A model generated the notes under the pieces. It was not told where the DNA came from, made no database searches, and saw only the letters and a list, made by a program, of their open reading frames with translations. Positions 6,714-12,852 of a stretch of 12,915 bases of DNA are shown here, one piece after another. Source of the stretch: an uncultured Candidatus Altimarinota bacterium (GTDB lineage: Bacteria; Patescibacteriota; Gracilibacteria; BD1-5; UBA2023). How positions within the stretch are numbered: position 1 is the stretch's first letter; each line of letters starts with the position of its first letter. The stretch spans positions 1 to 12,915 of the forward strand of contig CALHQS010000004.1 of the NCBI GenBank assembly GCA_938036655.1. The letters are read 5' to 3'. Both the position numbers and the translations under genes were made by a program.

Positions 6714-7181
6714 ATGAAAAAATCTGCTCAACTCGAACAATTCTGGCAATGGCGCGCGACCAAAGTGATTTGGTTCGCTTTTATGGCGGCACTGTGGATT
6801 CTTGGAACCCTCAAAATCATACACCATTTTTATGGATATCATAGCACGCCAATGCACTACGAATTTTCTCAGCAAAATCGTTTTCATGACGTGTATTTGC
6901 AAGAAGTTTCGTATTTTCACGAATATACGCCTGAATTGAAAAATGAGAAATTTTCGCTCGCATATAATTGGGAAAATATTCTCAAAAGCCTGTTTGCAAT
7001 TTTTATTTTGACAGGCGGGCTCGCACTTTGGACGATTATAATGCGAAAAACGCTAGAATATATTATTTTTGGAGCAGAAAATTTGAACGAAAATCAAGAA
7101 GAAGATATGGAAGAAGATTCTGAAAATGATGCCAGCGAACCAAAATTATTACCAGAAAAAACGGAAGATTCTCAAAAATAA
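6714..7181 (+). CDS. Unknown two-helix membrane protein with acidic tail
   Basis: No recognised family. The 155-residue protein has two likely membrane helices: about residues 18-38 (VIWFAFMAALWILGTLKII) and 88-110 (LKSLFAIFILTGGLALWTII). The roughly 50 residues between them are rich in His, Tyr and Phe. The C-terminal 35 residues are strongly acidic (ENQEEDMEEDSENDASE). The basic N-terminus suggests both ends are cytoplasmic and the His/Tyr-rich loop is outside. The frame is open upstream to a TTG at 6660, but the ATG at 6714 is better: it gives a basic start MKKSA and lies just after an A/T-rich TATATTATAA that could be the -10 box, leaving almost no leader. Ends in TAA inside the following terminator. 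Confidence 0.7.
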   Translation: MKKSAQLEQFWQWRATKVIWFAFMAALWILGTLKIIHHFYGYHSTPMHYEFSQQNRFHDVYLQEVSYFHEYTPELKNEKFSLAYNWENILKSLFAIFILTGGLALWTIIMRKTLEYIIFGAENLNENQEEDMEEDSENDASEPKLLPEKTEDSQK

Positions 7182-7201
7182 AATCCCCAAAATGGGGATT
7201 T
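7181..7201. terminator. Bidirectional terminator between membrane protein gene and tRNA-Thr
   Basis: AAATCCCC (7181-7188) and GGGGATTT (7194-7201) pair perfectly around AAAAT and are followed by TTTTG on the plus strand. It can end both the plus-strand membrane protein transcript and the minus-strand tRNA-Thr transcript, which stops about 12 bases away. Confidence 0.8.
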
Positions 7202-7212
7202 TTTGTGCTTCA

Positions 7213-7288
7213 TGGAGCCACCATCGGGGCTTGAACCCGAGACCTCACCCTTACCATGGGTGCGCTCTACCAACTGAGCTATGGCGGC
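7213..7288 (-). tRNA. tRNA-Thr(GGU)
   Basis: Full cloverleaf on the minus strand. The acceptor stem GCCGCCA/TGGTGGC has one G-U pair. The D stem is GCTC/GAGC, the anticodon stem CACCC/GGGTG with loop ATGGTAA, and the T stem TCGGG/CCCGA with loop TTCAAGC. The anticodon GGT (7255-7253) reads ACC and ACU threonine codons. The discriminator is U and the 3' CCA is encoded (7215-7213). It has its own promoter immediately upstream. Confidence 0.97.
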
Positions 7289-7296
7289 ATGAGCGC

Positions 7297-7323
7297 ATTA
7301 TAAAGATTTTTCCAAAAAAGCAA
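7297..7323 (-). promoter_or_regulatory. Promoter of tRNA-Thr
   Basis: Minus-strand TTGCTT (7323-7318), a 15-base spacer and TATAAT (7302-7297), followed by GCGCTC, a G+C-rich discriminator of the kind found at stable-RNA promoters. The start would fall near 7290, almost at the tRNA 5' end. The layout closely matches the rpsB promoter. Confidence 0.65.
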
Positions 7324-7356
7324 ATTTTTCCAGAATAAAATCCCCAAACGGAGAAA

Positions 7357-7946
7357 TTATTTTGCTTCATTTTTGAGAGCACGACCAGCCAAAAAGTTCA
7401 TCCAAATAACAAAAATAAACACAATGAGCGCCATAAATGGGATTGTCAAAAAATCAAATACCATTACGCCGGTTGTTTGTACACACGAAGATTCAGGATC
7501 CGCAGAACAGCTTGCAGGAAGAATTTCTTGCGCTTTCAAGATCCACTTTTGGACGTGCATTGTATAGTGATATGCTGCAAATCCCGCCCCAATCGTCGCA
7601 AGCGTCCCGAGAACACGGTGATTTCCTTTAATTCCAAAAATCAATGAAATCGCCACAATAATTTCAAGTGGAAACATAAAAATTCGCTGCCACCAACAAA
7701 ATTCACATACAGTTAACCCATATCCATACTGATAAGTAACGCACCAAGTGTTGCCACAAGCGCTGCAAAACCAGCCATTCCGAGGTAGGTTGCATATTTT
7801 CCACGAGTGCTACATTCGCGTACTTTTTTTGAAAAAAGAAACACAATAATATGCAAAATTGTAAGCCCCAAGAGAGCAAGGCCAAAAGTTGCGAGCACAA
7901 ACGAAAAATCATCAATATGCACGCCCAAGAAAATATCTATTTCCAT
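7357..7946 (-). pseudogene. Disulfide oxidoreductase BdbC/DsbB, broken by a one-base frameshift
   Basis: Inner-membrane quinone-linked protein that reoxidises extracytoplasmic thiol oxidases. The N-terminal piece (7946 to about 7719) holds two membrane helices and ends YLGMAGFAALVATLGALLISMDMG, then meets TAA at 7715-7713. One frame over, the match resumes as GLTVCEFCWWQRIFMFPLEII, containing the hallmark CxxCWWQR active-site motif. It continues through two more helices and the second cysteine pair (CSADPESSC) to TAA at 7359-7357. Adding one G to the GGG at 7719-7717 joins both parts into about 196 residues, close to family length. No convincing slippery site is visible. So it is either a real recent disruption or a sequence/assembly error. 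It lies downstream of tsf, beyond a terminator hairpin, and no clear own promoter was found. Confidence 0.82.
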
Positions 7947-7967
7947 AAATTGTTAAAAAGACACAAA

Positions 7968-7992
7968 AATTCCCTAAAAAATTTAGGGAATT
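7968..7992 (-). terminator. Terminator after tsf
   Basis: AATTCCCTAAA (7968-7978) and TTTAGGGAATT (7982-7992) form a perfect 11-bp stem with a 3-base loop. On the minus strand it begins four bases after the tsf stop codon and is followed by TTTGTGTC. It should separate the rpsB-tsf transcript from the bdbC-like gene. Confidence 0.75.
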
Positions 7993-7996
7993 TGGA

Positions 7997-8788
7997 TTAG
8001 ATAGCATAACGGTAGAAGGCTACGATTGTGTCATTTCCGATGAAATCACCAACTGTCTGATCAGGATTCACTACGAATGGTTGAGTCAAAAGAGCATTTT
8101 CTTCACGGAATTTTTTCATTTTTCCTTCAATAATTTTTGAAAGAATGTCATCTGGTTTTCCAGCATTTTTTGGATCTTCCTTCATGATAGCAAGCTGAAT
8201 ATCTTTTTCTTTTGCTACCACTTCGTCAGAAATATCGTTTGGAGAAACAACCTGTGGGTTCATTGCTACCACATGCATTGCCACCTGCTTCAATTTTTCT
8301 GTATCAGTTCCAGCCTTTGCTACCACAACTGCTGCGTTTTTGAAGTTTGAATGAACATATGAAGCAAGTACTTCACCTTCAATTTTTGAAAGTGTTTTAA
8401 TCACCATATTTTCACCAACCTTCAAAGTGTATTCAGAAGCTTTCAACTCTTCAGCATTCGCGATAGCTTCTTCATCAGAAGATGCTGCTTTTCGAAGGTC
8501 AATAAAGTGAGTAAGCATTCCGTCGAAAGTTTCATTTCGAGCTACGAAGTCAGTTTCACATGTTACTACTGCAACATATGCTGTATTTCCGTCAGTTTCG
8601 ATTTTAATTTTACCTTCGTTTGTTTCGTTTCCAGCGCGTTTTGCTGCCTTCGCAAGACCTTTCTTACGAAGAAGCTCGATCGCTGCTTCCATATCTCCGT
8701 TGGCTTCTACAAGCGCATTTTTACAGTCGGACATTCCAACTCCTGTGCGCTCACGGAGTTCTTTTACCATTTGAGCAGTAACTGCCAT
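7997..8788 (-). CDS. tsf: Elongation factor Ts (EF-Ts)
   Basis: Guanine-nucleotide exchange factor that regenerates EF-Tu-GTP during translation; cytoplasmic. The 263 residues begin with the UBA-like domain (QMVKELRERTGVGMSDCKNAL, residues 6-26), then AAIELLRKKGLAKAAKRAGNETNEG. The CETDFVARN motif (77-85), which contacts EF-Tu, is intact, followed by a single core repeat (HVVAMNPQVVSPNDIS) and the C-terminal segment LLTQPFVVNPDQTVGDFI. The shorter length than E. coli (283) is within the family range. It is the third gene of an rpsB - membrane protein - tsf cluster, 26 bases after the middle gene. No Shine-Dalgarno sequence; stop TAA. Confidence 0.97.
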   Translation of the reverse strand: MAVTAQMVKELRERTGVGMSDCKNALVEANGDMEAAIELLRKKGLAKAAKRAGNETNEGKIKIETDGNTAYVAVVTCETDFVARNETFDGMLTHFIDLRKAASSDEEAIANAEELKASEYTLKVGENMVIKTLSKIEGEVLASYVHSNFKNAAVVVAKAGTDTEKLKQVAMHVVAMNPQVVSPNDISDEVVAKEKDIQLAIMKEDPKNAGKPDDILSKIIEGKMKKFREENALLTQPFVVNPDQTVGDFIGNDTIVAFYRYAI

Positions 8789-8814
8789 AAATCGTCAAAA
8801 TTAAAAAATAAAAA

Positions 8815-9165
8815 TTAGTTTTTTGGAGTAAAAAGAGGCTTAAGGAAAGATGCTTTTTCAATAAGCTTATCTACATATTGCATAAGTTGAGGAATTTCAA
8901 ATTTTTCTCCCATATACGCTTTGTATGCACAAAAAAGCATTACCAAAACTACAAGCAATGATGCGAGTGAGAAAATAAAACCAATTACTGGGATAATTGC
9001 TAAAATTCCTAAAATAATATCTACGAGAACCAGTCCAAAAGATTGTTTCATGTAGAATGTTACAAATTCTGTTTTTTTCGCCATAAAATGTGGAGCGAAG
9101 AAAATGATAGCGCCAACCGCTGCAGACATTTTTTCCTGAGAGTCTGTAATTTTTGGAGTAGTCAT
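8815..9165 (-). CDS. Small membrane protein (DUF4870/Tic20-like) between rpsB and tsf
   Basis: A 116-residue protein with three likely membrane segments: about residues 15-30 (VGAIIFFAPHFMA), 43-65 (SFGLVLVDIILGILAIIPV) and 66-85 (GFIFSLASLLVVLVMLFCAY). The YKAYMGEKFEIPQL stretch after the last helix is the pattern seen in DUF4870/Tic20-like small membrane proteins ('A..G..y.iPli'). The function is unknown. It sits inside the normally adjacent rpsB-tsf pair, 36 bases after rpsB and 26 before tsf, so it is probably co-transcribed with them. The ATG follows an A/T-rich leader; stop TAA. Confidence 0.75.
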   Translation of the reverse strand: MTTPKITDSQEKMSAAVGAIIFFAPHFMAKKTEFVTFYMKQSFGLVLVDIILGILAIIPVIGFIFSLASLLVVLVMLFCAYKAYMGEKFEIPQLMQYVDKLIEKASFLKPLFTPKN

Positions 9166-9201
9166 AGTTTTTTAAAAAAAGGAATAAAAATTTTAGTAAA
9201 A

Positions 9202-9936
9202 TTATGCTGCTTTTTTACGAGGAGCAAAAGCTTTTGTTTTGTTAGAAGGCTTTTTTTCATCAGCTTTGCGAGTTTTAATAGAAGGCTTCAATTCTCCAAG
9301 CATGAAAGCAAGAGATTTGATAGAATTCACATTACAAGGCACAAAGTAATCAGCCTTATCAATATCACCAGTTGAACCAAGAAGTGCTACAGAAGGGATT
9401 TTAAGAGTCTGAGCTTCTGTCAAAGCAAGATCTTCGTAGTGTCCATCAATCACAAGAATTAAATCTGGAACGCGGCGCATTTCTTTTACACCAGCGTATG
9501 CAGTACGAAGTTTTTCAAGTTCTTTCATTTTTACAGCCTTTTCTTTTTTTGTAAGGCTATCAAGCATTCCATTTTCAAGATTGCGTTCAAGTTCAGCGTA
9601 GTAGCCGATTCGTTTACGAATTGTAGTAAAGTTTGTAAGGAGTCCTGGAACCCATTTTGAATTTACATAAAAGTGTCCTGTTGCAGTTGCAAGTGCTTCT
9701 ACAAGGTCTTTTGTTTGAATTTTTGTACCAACCAAAAGTACAGATTTTCCACGAGAAGTGTAATCTTCGAGAACTTTTTTCACTTCTTCGAGCTTTTCAG
9801 CTGTTTTATAAAGGTCGAAAACATGAACTCCGTTCTGGATTCCAAAAAGATAATCGCGCATTTTTGGCGACCAAAATTCACGCTTGTGCCCGATGTGCAC
9901 CGCGTTTTCAAGCATACTCTTAACGAGATTTGACAT
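9202..9936 (-). CDS. rpsB: 30S ribosomal protein S2
   Basis: Structural protein of the small ribosomal subunit, needed for S1 recruitment in many bacteria. The 244 residues include MLENAVHIGHKREFWSPKM (family signature 'L..aGvHfGHqt..WNPKM'), YLFGIQNGVHVFDLYKT, VLLVGTKIQTKDLV, KWVPGLLTNFTTI, RVPDLILVIDG and the IPSVALLGSTGDID region, ending in a Lys/Arg-rich tail. The ATG at 9936 starts MSNLVKSML at the normal family position; an upstream in-frame TTG at 10047 would add 37 non-family residues and is rejected. First gene of the cluster with the membrane protein and tsf. It has a promoter at 10079-10105, implying an unusually long leader. No Shine-Dalgarno sequence; stop TAA. Confidence 0.97.
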   Translation of the reverse strand: MSNLVKSMLENAVHIGHKREFWSPKMRDYLFGIQNGVHVFDLYKTAEKLEEVKKVLEDYTSRGKSVLLVGTKIQTKDLVEALATATGHFYVNSKWVPGLLTNFTTIRKRIGYYAELERNLENGMLDSLTKKEKAVKMKELEKLRTAYAGVKEMRRVPDLILVIDGHYEDLALTEAQTLKIPSVALLGSTGDIDKADYFVPCNVNSIKSLAFMLGELKPSIKTRKADEKKPSNKTKAFAPRKKAA

Positions 9937-10072
9937 AGAGAAAAAATAAAAAAATAATCCTTGCGAATATTTTTCAAAAAGATTCAGTATTAAAATTATG
10001 TCTATTTTAACAGGAAAATCTTCATTTTTAGAAAAATATTCCACCAAATTTCATGATTCCGAAAAATGGCTT
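9937..10072 (-). promoter_or_regulatory. Long rpsB leader
   Basis: If transcription starts below the promoter at 10079-10105, the rpsB mRNA carries about 130 bases before the ATG, while most leaders here are 0-25 bases. Ribosomal protein operons often use such leaders for feedback by their own protein (S2 does so in several bacteria). No clear conserved S2-binding structure was identified, and a closer promoter may have been missed. Confidence 0.3.
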
Positions 10073-10078
10073 ATGAGC

Positions 10079-10105
10079 ATTATATAGAATTTTTGCAAAA
10101 AGCAA
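10079..10105 (-). promoter_or_regulatory. Promoter of the rpsB-tsf cluster
   Basis: Minus-strand TTGCTT (10105-10100), a 15-base spacer and TATAAT (10084-10079), followed by GCTCAT. The arrangement, including the T-run after TTGCTT, AAAAAT in the spacer and GC...TCAT after the -10, closely matches the tRNA-Thr promoter. Confidence 0.6.
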
Positions 10106-10156
10106 GCGTTTTTTTAAAATCGTGATTTCGTGAGGTTTTGAATGTCGAAAATTTTC

Positions 10157-10184
10157 TTGCAAATTTTTGGAAATTTTTTAGAAT
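10157..10184 (+). promoter_or_regulatory. Promoter giving a leaderless flavoprotein mRNA
   Basis: TTGCAA (10157-10162), a 16-base spacer and TAGAAT (10179-10184). Transcription would start about seven bases later, at or next to the ATG (10191), so the mRNA should be leaderless. Confidence 0.6.
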
Positions 10185-10190
10185 TTACGT

Positions 10191-11447
10191 ATGAAAAAAA
10201 TTGCAATTATTGGCGGCGGACCCGCTGGAATGATGGCGGCAGCAAGCTTTTTGGAAAGCACACAAACAATGGATTATGAGGTTCATATTTTTGAAACCAA
10301 TAAGGTTTTGGGCCGAAAATTGGTGATTTCTGGCGGCGGACGATGTAATGTCACGACTGGAATTTTTGATAAAAAAACACTTGCAACTAAATATACTCGT
10401 GGATTTGATTTTTTGGAGTCATCACTCGGTGAATTTTCTCCGAAAAAATGCAAAAAATGGTTTGAATCACACGATTTGCCACTTAAAATACAAGAAGACA
10501 ATCGGGTTTTTCCTGTTTCAGATGACGGAAATGATGTGCTCGCGGTTTTTGAAAAAATTTTTCAAAATAATTCCAAAGTATTTTTGCACTTTCAGGAAAA
10601 AATCCAAAATATCGAAAAATCTTCCAAAAAATTCGTTGTAACCAGCACCAATCTCACTCTGGAAGCGGATTATTGCATCATCGCGACTGGTGGAAATGCT
10701 TATCGGCACACGGGTTCGACGGGCGATGGATACGCGTTTGCAAAAAATTTTGGTCATCAAATCACGACGCTCGGCCCTTCCTTATCAAGTTTTTTGATTC
10801 GCGAAGAATTTCTCAAAAAAATTTCTGGCACCACTTTTCCTGATGCCAAAATTATTTTTTCACATCAAAATGAGTTGAAAAATCTCACGGGAAGCCTTTT
10901 GCTAACGCATTTTGGAATTTCTGGGCCACTTACTTTTATGCTTTCATCTCACTTGGCATGGTCAGAAATTACCGAACAAAAAATATTTTTGGCACCGATT
11001 GCCACGATGGATTTTGATGATTGGAATGCTTTTTTGAAACAAAAATTTCAAGAACATCCGAAGAAAAAAATTTTTTCTATTTTGCACGAAAAATTATCAG
11101 AAAAATTCTGCGATGCACTCATTCATGAATTTTTCACTGATTTGAAAGATATTTTTGTGGGTGGAATTTCCAAAAATGATCGCGAAAAAATTGCTAAAAT
11201 CTTGGGCGATGGAATTGGTATTACACTTCTGGAACGACGACCGTGAGATGAGTTCGTGACGGCTGGCGGCGTAGATACTTCAGAAATTTCCTCAAAAACA
11301 ATGGAATCTTCGCTTTGTGAGAATCTGTATTTTGCTGGCGAAATCCTCAATGTAGACGGCTACACTGGCGGTTTTTCTCTCCAAATCTGCTGGTCAACCG
11401 GCTTTGTGGCTGGACGAGATATTGCTCAAAAAATCTCAAAAAAATAA
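10191..11447 (+). CDS. HI0933/BaiN-family flavoprotein with in-frame UGA
   Basis: FAD-dependent NAD(P)/FAD oxidoreductase-like protein (PF03486), 418 residues if the in-frame TGA is read. The N-terminus has the FAD-binding Rossmann motif IAIIGGGPAGMMAA (Gly8, 10 and 13), then GRKLVISGGGRCNVT, a family signature, and later YCIIATGGNAYRHTGSTGDGYA. Codon 352 is TGA (11244-11246), after LLERRP. The same frame continues DEFVTAGGVDTSEISSKTMES and NLYFAGEILNVDGYTGGFSLQ, the standard C-terminal flavin-binding block of this family, to TAA at 11445-11447. A product stopped at the TGA would lack the second half of the FAD site. No frameshift is needed. Physiological substrate unknown; members include bile-acid reductase BaiN, but no such role can be inferred. 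Promoter appears to give a leaderless mRNA. Confidence 0.88.
11244..11246 (+). other. In-frame UGA sense codon (probably Gly) in the flavoprotein gene
   Basis: Codon 352 of the flavoprotein gene is TGA, with the conserved VTAGGVD block beginning four codons later in the same frame. With code 25 the local sequence reads ERRP-Gly-DEFVTAGGV. Confidence 0.82.
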
Positions 11448-11463
11448 ATCCCTTTCGGGATTT
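11446..11463. terminator. Bidirectional terminator between flavoprotein and CAP genes
   Basis: AAATCCC (11446-11452) and GGGATTT (11457-11463) pair around TTTC, with A- and T-rich flanks. It overlaps the flavoprotein TAA and abuts the CAP gene stop. The same hairpin sequence recurs at 12834-12851. Confidence 0.8.
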
Positions 11464-11464
11464 T

Positions 11465-12361
11465 TTATTTCAAATCAGTTGCGTAGTGAATCGCCAAATA
11501 GTAAGTGCCATTTTTTTCAGCAAAACCAAGCCCCATTTTTTTGAAATTTGGGTTAATCATCGTACGGTAATGCACGCCATTGTATGCTTTTTCTGAAAGG
11601 AAAAAATTGTATGTTTTACGAATAGAATCAATCGCAGCTTGTGTACAATCGCCATGTGTACAACGGAATGCACCGAAACCAAGATTTTCAGTATGCTTTG
11701 AACGATTAAGAACAATCGCATTCACACCGCGTTCTGCAAACCATTTATCAATAGCACCAAAATTATAGCAACCATAATTAGTTGCGCCGATACATCCATC
11801 GCCAGGGCGTCCGTGCGTCGTATATCCACGATCGCGAGAGAATTCTGCCCATTCTTGAGCGGTTTTCCCAAGCATATGATGCGTAGAGTATGGAGCTAGC
11901 CCTTTCTCGGAGCGGAGTCCATTCACCCAACCAAGCCAAGCTTGTTCAACGCGCACCATGTCAACATTTCCAACCGTGCGAGATTCAGGAGAATAATTCA
12001 CAGAAACTGCCGGATTATCAGCTGATACGGAAGCAATCGGCGCATTGGATTGTCCATTGATAGGATTGCGATAAACAACACGAGAAAGCGCCTCATTTCG
12101 TGCTTGTTCATCAATCTGTGGTTCTGGAGCAGGAGTTGATGCTGCATTGAGCGCACGCATTCGTTCCTGGTTTTTGGCTCGAATAGCTTCAAGACGAGCA
12201 TCTGCTTCAGCACTACGACGATTTGCTTGCACCTGAATATCAACCTGTGTCTGATAACTCATTTGGCTTTCAAGCGATGGTCTGAGCATTTGCGCAGAAA
12301 CCTGGGAAGTCATAAAAATCGACCCCAAAAGGATCATTGATATGTATTTTTTATTTTTCAT
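11465..12361 (-). CDS. Secreted CAP (SCP/PR-1) domain protein
   Basis: Exported protein of 298 residues. A signal peptide is clear: MKNKKY, hydrophobic ISMILLGSIFMT, then SQVSA with cleavage likely after Ala23. Residues about 30-75 form a charged, probably coiled region rich in Arg, Ala and Glu. A Pro/Ser/Asn-rich linker follows to about 130. The rest is a CAP domain: WLGWVNGLRSEKGLAPYSTH, AQEWAEFS, THGRPGD, KWFAERG, TENLGFG, then the C-terminal YNGVHYRTMINPNFKKMGLGF and YLAIHYATD, matching the family's 'H...m....++iGvG' and 'yyvq.fa' blocks. Four Cys (GCIGATNYGC and RCTHGDC) suggest two disulfides. CAP proteins act outside the cell in adhesion, lipid binding or peptidase-like roles; which applies is unknown. 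Own promoter; stop TAA. Confidence 0.9.
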   Translation of the reverse strand: MKNKKYISMILLGSIFMTSQVSAQMLRPSLESQMSYQTQVDIQVQANRRSAEADARLEAIRAKNQERMRALNAASTPAPEPQIDEQARNEALSRVVYRNPINGQSNAPIASVSADNPAVSVNYSPESRTVGNVDMVRVEQAWLGWVNGLRSEKGLAPYSTHHMLGKTAQEWAEFSRDRGYTTHGRPGDGCIGATNYGCYNFGAIDKWFAERGVNAIVLNRSKHTENLGFGAFRCTHGDCTQAAIDSIRKTYNFFLSEKAYNGVHYRTMINPNFKKMGLGFAEKNGTYYLAIHYATDLK

Positions 12362-12387
12362 AAAGGTAAATTACAAAATACAAAATT

Positions 12388-12416
12388 AGTTTAGCATAAA
12401 ATTTTCAATTTGTAAA
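12388..12416 (-). promoter_or_regulatory. Promoter of the CAP gene
   Basis: Minus-strand TTTACA (12416-12411), a 17-base spacer ending TGC (extended -10), and TAAACT (12393-12388). The start near 12381 gives a leader of about 20 bases. Confidence 0.55.
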
Positions 12417-12539
12417 GTTTTTTCACAATAAAAAAATTCAATGTCAAGTATTTTATTTTTATATAATAACTCATCGAAATTTTCGAGATTCATTGTATGG
12501 AAATCATTTTTTTGTCAAATTTTTCTTTTTTCAGAAATC

Positions 12540-12567
12540 TTGATTTTCATAGAAAAATTTTTATAAT
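12540..12567 (+). promoter_or_regulatory. Promoter of the small RNA
   Basis: TTGATT (12540-12545), a 16-base spacer and a perfect TATAAT (12562-12567), followed by GTTCGCG, a G+C-rich discriminator. Predicted start near 12574. Confidence 0.65.
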
Positions 12568-12573
12568 GTTCGC

Positions 12574-12637
12574 GTCTCATCTGGTAGTGGGCTGGTTCTA
12601 ATTCGAGGAACCTGAGCCAAGCCATGATGAGATTTTT
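12574..12637 (+). ncRNA. Unassigned structured small RNA, about 64 nt
   Basis: A G+C-rich block in A/T-rich surroundings, preceded by a good promoter and ending in TTTTT. It folds into one long bulged hairpin. TCTCATC (12575-12581) pairs with GATGAGA (12626-12632). TGG (12582-12584) pairs with CCA (12622-12624), with a one-base bulge. Then comes an internal loop (TAGTG and AAG). GGCT (12590-12593) pairs with AGCC (12615-12618). GGTTC (12594-12598) pairs with GAACC (12608-12612), with a TG bulge, closing a nine-base loop (TAATTCGAG). The outer stem plus T-run also acts as an intrinsic terminator. It lacks the SRP RNA GGAAG-type tetraloop region and is too short for 6S, RNase P or tmRNA. No protein gene follows, so it is not an obvious riboswitch. 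Rest of 12362-12655: the CAP promoter and A/T-rich filler. Confidence 0.6.
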
Positions 12638-12655
12638 AAAAAATCAAAGAAAAAA

Positions 12656-12685
12656 TTGACTTTTAAAATTTTTGTATAATATAGT
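12656..12685 (+). promoter_or_regulatory. Promoter of tRNA-Trp
   Basis: TTGACT (12656-12661), an 18-base spacer and TATAGT (12680-12685). A TATAAT at 12675-12680 is a stronger -10 but would leave a spacer of only 13. Start predicted near 12692, 13 bases before the tRNA. Confidence 0.5.
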
Positions 12686-12704
12686 CAGAACAATACAAAT
12701 TTTT

Positions 12705-12779
12705 AGCCCCATAGTTCAATGGTTAGAGCGACGGTCTCCAAAGCCGCAGATCTGGGTTCGATTCCTAGTGGGGCTGCCA
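12705..12779 (+). tRNA. tRNA-Trp(CCA)
   Basis: Acceptor AGCCCCA/TGGGGCT, D stem GTTC/GAGC, anticodon loop CTCCAAA with anticodon CCA (12738-12740), T stem CTGGG/CCTAG around TTCGATT, discriminator G and encoded CCA (12777-12779). The anticodon stem ACGGT/GCCGC has an A-C mismatch at its outer pair. CCA reads UGG only, so this tRNA would not decode UGA as tryptophan. Confidence 0.97.
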
Positions 12780-12793
12780 AACAGATTTTAAAC

Positions 12794-12815
12794 ATCTCCT
12801 TAATGGGAGATTTTA
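12794..12815 (+). terminator. Terminator after tRNA-Trp
   Basis: ATCTCC (12794-12799) pairs with GGAGAT (12806-12811), with an A/T-rich loop, followed by TTTTAAATTTT. It lies 15 bases after the tRNA. Confidence 0.7.
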
Positions 12816-12832
12816 AATTTTGCATTTTTCAA

Positions 12833-12852
12833 AAAATCCCTTTCGGGATTTT
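12833..12852. terminator. Terminator of the partial minus-strand gene
   Basis: AAAATCCC (12833-12840) and GGGATTTT (12845-12852) pair around TTTC. It overlaps the TAA stop of the partial minus-strand gene, and the T-rich side on the minus strand fits termination of that gene. It may also back up the tRNA-Trp terminator. Confidence 0.7.

Noticed and set aside
7126..7338. Plus-strand ORF across the tRNA-Thr region
   Set aside because: It is the antisense of a complete tRNA and a terminator, not a gene.
7713..7725. Programmed -1 frameshift in the BdbC gene
   Set aside because: The local sequence GATATGGGTTA has no X-XXY-YYZ slippery heptamer; a lost base explains it more simply.
9937..10047. 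Extended rpsB start at a TTG (10047)
   Set aside because: The 37 extra residues have no S2 family match, while MSNLVKSML at 9936 is the normal S2 start.
12497..12601. 34-codon plus-strand ORF overlapping the small RNA
   Set aside because: Its codons run through the promoter and half of the RNA hairpin, with no family match; likely chance.
12574..12637. SRP (4.5S) RNA or a tRNA-like element
   Set aside because: No GGAAG/AGCAG apical region typical of SRP RNA, and no T-loop or anticodon arm for a tRNA.
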